Source: Ferrithrix thermotolerans DSM 19514 | GTDB taxonomy: Bacteria; Actinomycetota; Acidimicrobiia; Acidimicrobiales; Ilumatobacteraceae | Length of the DNA: 9,626 nt | NCBI GenBank assembly: GCA_945860575.1 | Contig: CAMAQQ010000032.1 | Coordinates: 1 to 9,626 of the forward strand | Direction of reading: 5' to 3' | Part shown: piece after piece, positions 5,932-9,626 of the stretch | Layout: every line of letters starts with the position of its first letter | How positions within the stretch are numbered: position 1 is the first letter of the stretch | Translations under genes and position numbers: made by a program | Notes under the pieces: generated by a model | Told to the model about the DNA's origin: nothing | The model's input: only the letters and a program-made list of their open reading frames with translations | Databases searched by the model: none

Positions 5932-7950
5932 GTGGCTAGTCGCTTTAAATATTCGCGTTGGGATGGTACTCAACGCGGTTTTGATTTTGATGCTCAAAGC
6001 ATTGTTGACGAAATAACTGACGACCTGTTGTACCACGGTGATGTCAATGCCGCACTTCGTCGGTTGATGCAAGAAGGAATGCGGAACGAGCGAGGTGAAC
6101 AGTTGATGGGCCTTCGCGAAATGATGCAACGCTTGCGTGAGCGCCGTGAAGAAATAAAAGATCGCGGTGATTTGGGGGGCGTTTATAGCGAAATCGCCGC
6201 AGAACTAGATGATCTCGTAGACGAAGAACGACACGCGATCGCCGATGCACTTAATGTGGCAGAAAAGTCAGGCGATCAGCGGCGCGCTGAAGTCGCCAAT
6301 GAGTCAGCCCAAGTGCGTAATTTTCGCCTTGACATGTTGCCAAGTGACCTAGCGGGCAAGATTAACGAACTAGATCATTATGACTTTCAATCGTCTGAAT
6401 CAAAGCAGCGATTTGAAGCTCTGCTTGAAAAACTTCGCCAGCAAATAATGCAACAAATGCTCGACCAAATGTCTGGGGCCGTTGAACAGATGACTCCTCA
6501 AGACATGCAACGAATGAAAGACATGATGTCGGCATTGAACGAAATGATTGAATCGCGCGAACGCGGTGAAGAACCAAAGTTTGAGCAGTTCATGCAGAAC
6601 TTCGGTGATTTTTTTCCGGAAAATCCGCAGACACTCGATGAATTGTTGGAAATCATGGCACAACGGATGGCGAACGCCCAAGCGATGTTGAATTCAATGA
6701 CACCCGAACAGCGCGATCAGATGCGTCAACTTAGCGAAAAACTTTTAGAAGACATGGATCTGCGCTGGCAAATGGATCAACTCTCACAAAAACTGCAGGG
6801 AATGTTTCCGCAAAAAGGCTGGGGTCAGTCCCATGAGTTCACCGGCGATGAACCGATGGGTTTTGGTCAAGCGATGCAGTCAATGCAAGAACTCGGTGAA
6901 CTCGATCAATTAGATAATTTGTTGCGCAACGCCTCATCACCATCAGCCTTGGTTGAAGCCGACTTGGATCGCGTTCGTGAACTGTTGGGCGAAGATGTCG
7001 CAAAGTCGCTCGAGCAAATGGCTCAATTGACTAAGAAATTAAAAGATTCAGGGTTGATTGATCAGATAGAAGGCAAGCTTGAACTCACACCTAGTGGATT
7101 GCGAAAAATCGGTGCGAACGCTTTGCGAGACGTTTTTGGATCTTTAGAAAAAGATCGTCTTGGGCAACATCAAGTTGAGCGTTTAGGTGTCGGACATGAG
7201 CGAACTTATGACACAAAGCCATACGAATACGGAGACCCGTTTCAATTAGATCTGCAGCGAACATTGCGTAATGCTTTGCAGCGGCAAGGCTCGACAGTTC
7301 CACTTAAATTGTCTGCAGATGATTTTGAAATTGAACAGACAGAGCACCTAACGCGATCATCGACCGTACTGATGCTTGATTTGTCGTTGTCAATGCCGAT
7401 GCGTGACTACTTTTTACCGGCGAAGAAAGTAGCGATGGCGTTGCATTCTTTAATGAGCACACAATTTCCGCGAGACTATTTGGGAATCGTCGGCTTCAGC
7501 GAAGTAGCTCGCGAACTCGAACCACGGCAATTGCCTGAGGTCTCTTGGGATTTTGTATATGGCACCAACATGCAGCACGGGTTTATGTTGGCTCGCAAAA
7601 TGTTGTCGCGTCAGAGTGGCACTAAGCAAATAATTATGATAACTGACGGCGAACCAACGGCCCATATTTCGAAGTCAGGAGATGTATTTTTCAACTATCC
7701 GCCCGTTCGTGAAACGGTTGAAGCAACCTTGAGCGAAGTCATGCGTGCGACCCGCGAAGGCATACGGATAAACACTTTTATGCTTGATGCATCACGTGCG
7801 TTGCAGGCGTTTATTGAGCAACTTAGTGCAATAAATCATGGTCGAGCGTTCTTCACCAGTCCAGAAAATCTTGGCGAATATTTGCTTGTTGATTTCATCG
7901 AACACAAGCGACAACTTTCTCGGCATCGAGGTTCTCGTCGCGCCAGTTAG
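5932..7950 (+). CDS. VWA-domain protein, partner of the AAA+ ATPase (Rv0959-type)
   Basis: The protein has 672 residues and starts with GTG at 5932, which gives MASRFKYSRW and sits 6 bases after a TAGCGT element. The C-terminal part (about 475-650) is a von Willebrand factor A domain with an intact metal-ion-dependent adhesion site: D483-x-S485-x-S487 (LDLSLS), T545 (YGTN) and D572 (ITDGEP). The middle (about 162-291) is a Gln/Met-rich helical, probably coiled-coil region with roughly 18 methionines in 130 residues. There is no signal peptide or membrane segment, so it should be cytoplasmic. In other actinobacteria I recall this family directly beside the AAA+ gene (Rv0959 with Rv0958), like ChlD with ChlI or VWA proteins with MoxR ATPases. 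It probably binds client or metal while the ATPase supplies energy. The basic tail (SRHRGSRRAS) is notable. Family assignment is good; the cellular role is unknown. Confidence 0.87.
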   Translation: MASRFKYSRWDGTQRGFDFDAQSIVDEITDDLLYHGDVNAALRRLMQEGMRNERGEQLMGLREMMQRLRERREEIKDRGDLGGVYSEIAAELDDLVDEERHAIADALNVAEKSGDQRRAEVANESAQVRNFRLDMLPSDLAGKINELDHYDFQSSESKQRFEALLEKLRQQIMQQMLDQMSGAVEQMTPQDMQRMKDMMSALNEMIESRERGEEPKFEQFMQNFGDFFPENPQTLDELLEIMAQRMANAQAMLNSMTPEQRDQMRQLSEKLLEDMDLRWQMDQLSQKLQGMFPQKGWGQSHEFTGDEPMGFGQAMQSMQELGELDQLDNLLRNASSPSALVEADLDRVRELLGEDVAKSLEQMAQLTKKLKDSGLIDQIEGKLELTPSGLRKIGANALRDVFGSLEKDRLGQHQVERLGVGHERTYDTKPYEYGDPFQLDLQRTLRNALQRQGSTVPLKLSADDFEIEQTEHLTRSSTVLMLDLSLSMPMRDYFLPAKKVAMALHSLMSTQFPRDYLGIVGFSEVARELEPRQLPEVSWDFVYGTNMQHGFMLARKMLSRQSGTKQIIMITDGEPTAHISKSGDVFFNYPPVRETVEATLSEVMRATREGIRINTFMLDASRALQAFIEQLSAINHGRAFFTSPENLGEYLLVDFIEHKRQLSRHRGSRRAS

Positions 7951-7957
7951 AAAGTAT

Positions 7958-7986
7958 TTGCATTTTCTTGTGTTTGGGGCTAAATT
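7958..7986 (+). promoter_or_regulatory. Sigma-70-like promoter of whiB (TTGCAT, 17 bp, TAAATT)
   Basis: A -35-like TTGCAT (7958-7963) and a -10-like TAAATT (7981-7986) are separated by exactly 17 bases. Each matches its consensus at four of six positions. The predicted start near 7993 gives a leader of about 70 bases before the TTG start, unlike the leaderless neighbours. Confidence 0.5.
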
Positions 7987-7991
7987 ACATA

Positions 7992-8005
7992 CTTGTAGTT
8001 ACAAG
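7992..8005. promoter_or_regulatory. Perfect inverted repeat CTTGTA-GT-TACAAG, putative whiB operator
   Basis: Two 6-base arms flank a 2-base centre, making a perfect 14-base dyad over the predicted whiB transcription start. This is a usual position for a repressor site. It does not look like the CRP site (TGTGA-N6-TCACA) or the BldD box as I know them, so the binding protein is unknown. Confidence 0.5.
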
Positions 8006-8053
8006 GTGCTAGCACGACTCGTTGTCGCCGTTAGAACAGAAGCGTTTTTATTT

Positions 8054-8058
8054 AGGAG
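8054..8058 (+). promoter_or_regulatory. Ribosome binding site AGGAG that fixes the whiB start at TTG 8064
   Basis: AGGAG lies 5 bases before the TTG at 8064 and is the only strong Shine-Dalgarno sequence in the window. It argues for this TTG over an upstream in-frame TTG at 8022, which has no such site and would add 14 residues outside the WhiB domain. Confidence 0.75.
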
Positions 8059-8063
8059 ACAAA

Positions 8064-8342
8064 TTGGATTTCAGAGCGAATAAATCATCAAGCGGTGACC
8101 ATGCGTGGCAAGACGAAGCAAACTGTTTAGGTGTAGATCCAGATCTATTCTTTCCAGAACGCGGTGCATCAACTCGCGAAGCCAAAGAAGTTTGTCGCGG
8201 ATGTGTTGTCAAAGATGATTGTCTTGAATATGCCCTTGAAAACGGCGAGAAGTTCGGTATCTGGGGTGGCCTTTCTGAGCGTGAGCGTCGTCGTCTGCGT
8301 CGTCAACGTGCACAAGGCACTCGCAACATCGCCAGCGCTTAA
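8064..8342 (+). CDS. whiB: WhiB-family iron-sulfur transcriptional regulator (WhiB2/WhmD-like)
   Basis: The protein has 92 residues from the TTG at 8064. The four cluster-ligating cysteines have the family spacing: C21, then C44-x2-C47-x5-C53, expected to hold a [4Fe-4S] cluster. The turn GIWGG (65-69) follows, then a basic C-terminal segment (SERERRRLRRQR) suited to contacting DNA. FFPERG and STREAK between C21 and C44 resemble the WhiB/WhiB2/WhmD branch more than WhiB1. In Streptomyces and mycobacteria that branch controls sporulation or division septation together with the principal sigma factor and WhiA; this role is transferred, not shown here. The family is restricted to actinobacteria and their phages, which supports the taxonomy. 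The gene stands alone with its own promoter, dyad operator and terminator. Family confidence is very high; subfamily confidence is good. Confidence 0.95.
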   Translation: MDFRANKSSSGDHAWQDEANCLGVDPDLFFPERGASTREAKEVCRGCVVKDDCLEYALENGEKFGIWGGLSERERRRLRRQRAQGTRNIASA

Positions 8343-8366
8343 GCGCCTGTAACTATTTGCATTAAC

Positions 8367-8398
8367 AACAGCGCGAGCGCGCTGTTATAGGTTTTATT
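8367..8398 (+). terminator. Rho-independent terminator after whiB
   Basis: Arms AACAGCGC (8367-8374) and GCGCTGTT (8379-8386) form a perfect 8-bp stem with a GAGC loop, followed by a T-rich stretch (TTTTATT, 8392-8398). It lies 24 bases after the whiB stop. The T tract contains the stop codon of the convergent ftcD gene. In the minus direction the following bases are less T-rich, so the reverse terminator should be weaker. Confidence 0.75.
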
Positions 8399-9200
8399 CC
8401 AAGTTTTGCATCGCGCGGTTGCGCGCAGCCAGGCACCATTCGATTGTTTTTTCTTTGCTCAAATCAAGTTCAGACCATCGCGATTTTGTAATTTGAGTCA
8501 AAACTCGTGCTGGCACGAGTCCGACTAATTCGGCACGAGCAATCTCTGCGCGCTTAGCAATTTCGTCAAAAACAAATTCAGGTCCGGCAATATCCGGAGC
8601 AATCAAGTTCATACTTACTTGAATGTCATCACCAAGTTTTAGTCCGAGAGTTCGCACTTCGCGGCTTCGCAACTCACGGGCGATTCGGCGACCATCATCA
8701 ATTGTCGAATTTTTTAACCAAACGTTGTAGGCGACAAGAATTTGTCTTGCACCCACACAAATTGCACCAGCCGTTGGGTGAGGTTTGTTCGGTCCAAAAT
8801 CAGGTGACAAGTCAATGAATGCTCTTTTGCGAATTTCGGGCAGGTCGCGTTCGGGGCCGTATACGAAACTGGGAATATTCAGTTCGCTTGCCGCATACTC
8901 GGCAAACTCGTTACGAGCATTGATTGCTTCTTCGATTGTCGAATTTTCAAGTGGTACAAATGGAACGACATCGATGATGCCAATTCTTGGATGAACACCT
9001 ACATGTTCGGATAAATCAAATTGCTTGGCGCAAAGTTCAGCGAGTTGCTGGGGGGTTTTTGAGCCAACGATCGTGAACACGCTGCGGTGGTGGTGATAAT
9101 CACTATGAATATCCAGGACATCATGGCCGATTTGGTTGCGGATTGTGGCAATCGCCTCTAGACGACGCCCCTCGCTGATGTTTATAACGCATTCAAGCAT
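8394..9200 (-). CDS. ftcD: Glutamate formimidoyltransferase-like enzyme (FTCD N-terminal type)
   Basis: The 268 residues match the transferase half of formimidoyltransferase-cyclodeaminase, without the cyclodeaminase half. Motifs in order: ECVINISEGR (3-12), matching the usual ECVPNFSEGR; HHHRSVFTIVG (36-46); GVHPRIGIIDVVPFVP (68-83), with H70 the probable catalytic histidine; and HPTAGAICVGAR in the second half. The enzyme moves a formimino group from N-formimino-glutamate to tetrahydrofolate in the cytosol, the last step of one histidine breakdown route. Some bacterial members also act on 5-formyl-tetrahydrofolate. No hut gene is in the window, so the folate-salvage role is at least as plausible. 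The ATG at 9200 places the ECV motif two residues in, as expected. It is transcribed divergently from tatA across 46 bases. ftcD is the common symbol for the transferase, used here by homology. Confidence 0.88.
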   Translation of the reverse strand: MLECVINISEGRRLEAIATIRNQIGHDVLDIHSDYHHHRSVFTIVGSKTPQQLAELCAKQFDLSEHVGVHPRIGIIDVVPFVPLENSTIEEAINARNEFAEYAASELNIPSFVYGPERDLPEIRKRAFIDLSPDFGPNKPHPTAGAICVGARQILVAYNVWLKNSTIDDGRRIARELRSREVRTLGLKLGDDIQVSMNLIAPDIAGPEFVFDEIAKRAEIARAELVGLVPARVLTQITKSRWSELDLSKEKTIEWCLAARNRAMQNLE

Positions 9201-9206
9201 CTGTAA

Positions 9207-9212
9207 TTCTTA
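9207..9212 (-). promoter_or_regulatory. Weak putative -10 (TAAGAA) for the formimidoyltransferase gene
   Basis: On the minus strand TAAGAA ends 6 bases before the ATG at 9200. It has the TA of the -10 pattern but lacks the final T, so it is a weak match. No ribosome site is visible, which favours a leaderless start. Confidence 0.3.
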
Positions 9213-9234
9213 GCGCACTTTTGGTGGGTGATGC

Positions 9235-9240
9235 TAGGGT
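9235..9240 (+). promoter_or_regulatory. Putative -10 element (TAGGGT) for tatA, leaderless
   Basis: TAGGGT fits TAnnnT and ends exactly 6 bases before the tatA ATG at 9247, the same spacing as for the VWA gene. No Shine-Dalgarno or convincing -35 is present. Confidence 0.5.
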
Positions 9241-9246
9241 TGTCGT

Positions 9247-9426
9247 ATGTTTAACGGCCCTGAAATCTGGATAATCATCTTGCTCGTTGTAGTGCTTTTC
9301 GGCGGATCGCGTCTTCCAAAGATTGCTCGCAACCTTGGCAAAGCCCAAAGCGAACTTAAAAAAGGTCTTGCTGAAGGTATCGCCGAGTCGAAAAAAGACG
9401 AAACTCCAAAAACCGACAGCAACTAA
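9247..9426 (+). CDS. tatA: Twin-arginine translocase subunit TatA
   Basis: This small gene encodes 59 residues with the full TatA layout. A short N-terminal membrane helix (about residues 6-19, EIWIIILLVVVLFGG) is followed by the hinge and amphipathic helix (RLPKIARNLGKAQSELKKGL, 22-41) and a short charged tail. FGGSRLPKIARNLGKA fits the TatA/E signature, in which FG and LP are conserved. TatA oligomers form the pathway through which TatC-bound, folded proteins with twin-arginine signals cross the membrane. tatC and tatB are not in the window, so the gene stands apart from any tat operon that may exist elsewhere. The start is set by the TAGGGT element 6 bases upstream. The basic hinge and short tail favour TatA over TatB. 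Confidence 0.92.
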   Translation: MFNGPEIWIIILLVVVLFGGSRLPKIARNLGKAQSELKKGLAEGIAESKKDETPKTDSN

Positions 9427-9431
9427 TTCGC

Positions 9432-9626
9432 TCACTCAATCGCGACGATTTTTACTTTCGTCCCGAGCACATCGCTAAGCAGGCCCCGTCGTTCGTTTGC
9501 GGCGTAGAGATTGAGTTCTAAATCAAATTTTGTCGATGCTTTAACAAAAATTAGCAGTTGCTCGTCTTCTGATCGAGTGGACACTTTTTTCACTCGTCCG
9601 TCTTGAGTGCGATCAAGCCCAATCGC
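9432..9626 (-). CDS. Unidentified protein, C-terminal fragment (runs off the window)
   Basis: A minus-strand frame is open from the window edge to the TGA at 9432-9434, giving 64 residues and no start, so it is the 3' end of a longer gene. The fragment begins IGLDRTQDGR, includes LLIFVKAS and FDLELNLY, and ends LLSDVLGTKVKIVAIE. The alternating pattern suggests strands, a helix and a final strand. I do not recognise the family. A small C-terminal alpha/beta domain, as in some DNA polymerase III tau subunits, is one loose possibility. The frame ends 5 bases from the tatA stop, so the genes are convergent. It is probably real because codon use is like its neighbours and the frame fills the remaining space. 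Confidence 0.55.
   Translation of the reverse strand, partial: AIGLDRTQDGRVKKVSTRSEDEQLLIFVKASTKFDLELNLYAANERRGLLSDVLGTKVKIVAIE

Noticed and set aside
5792..6016. Plus-strand frame of 74 codons spanning the cyclase start and VWA start
   Set aside because: It overlaps two well-supported genes in other frames and has no recognisable motif or ribosome site.
8022..8063. Upstream in-frame TTG start for whiB
   Set aside because: It lacks a ribosome site and adds 14 residues outside the domain, while the TTG at 8064 has AGGAG at good spacing.
7955..8363. 10-base direct repeat TATTTGCATT on both sides of whiB (7955-7964 and 8354-8363)
   Set aside because: One copy overlaps the whiB -35 region. A single AT-rich 10-mer repeat is near chance level, and no mobile element features accompany it.

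Overview
The window looks like chromosomal DNA of a member of the Actinomycetota with moderate GC content. The evidence is a WhiB-family iron-sulfur regulator, an AAA+/VWA gene pair resembling mycobacterial Rv0958/Rv0959, several starts that look leaderless (TAnnnT about 6-7 bases before the start codon, no Shine-Dalgarno), and a large secreted protein with Thr/Ser-rich linkers. Such linkers, with the moderate GC, remind me of aquatic Acidimicrobiia, but the class is an inference. I see no tRNA, rRNA, CRISPR array, transposase or phage gene.

Layout. (1) 1-3848, plus strand: the 3' 1281 codons of a giant secreted multidomain subtilase, whose N-terminus lies outside the window. Its order is four fibronectin type III (FN3) domains, a PPC-like domain, a fifth FN3, a proteinase K-like catalytic domain, a Thr/Ser linker, an Ig-like domain, a 17-residue glycine run, a Pro-rich stretch, a last Ig-like domain and a Lys/Pro/Ala tail. 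(2) 3917-7950: an AAA+ ATPase of the MoxR/ChlI type and a VWA-domain protein with an intact MIDAS, which probably act together as chaperone motor and metal-dependent partner. A small class III nucleotidyl cyclase on the opposite strand lies between them. (3) 8064-8342: a WhiB2-like regulator with its own sigma-70-like promoter, a perfect palindrome over the predicted transcription start, a strong ribosome binding site and a downstream terminator hairpin. (4) 8394-9200, minus strand: a glutamate formimidoyltransferase-like folate enzyme, divergent from (5) 9247-9426, a short tatA gene of 59 codons. (6) 9432-9626, minus strand: the C-terminal 64 codons of an unidentified gene that runs off the window.

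How the genes fit together. TatA belongs to protein export, and the giant protease is an exported product, but nothing shows that the protease uses the Tat route because its signal region is missing. The AAA+/VWA pair is the only clear functional partnership. The embedded cyclase, with a promoter region overlapping that of the VWA gene and a 3' end abutting that of the AAA+ gene, is the most unusual arrangement here. It could link cyclic nucleotide production to that pair, but this is a hypothesis. No well-defined new system is proven; the cyclase/AAA+/VWA arrangement and the WhiB operator are the best candidates for follow-up.
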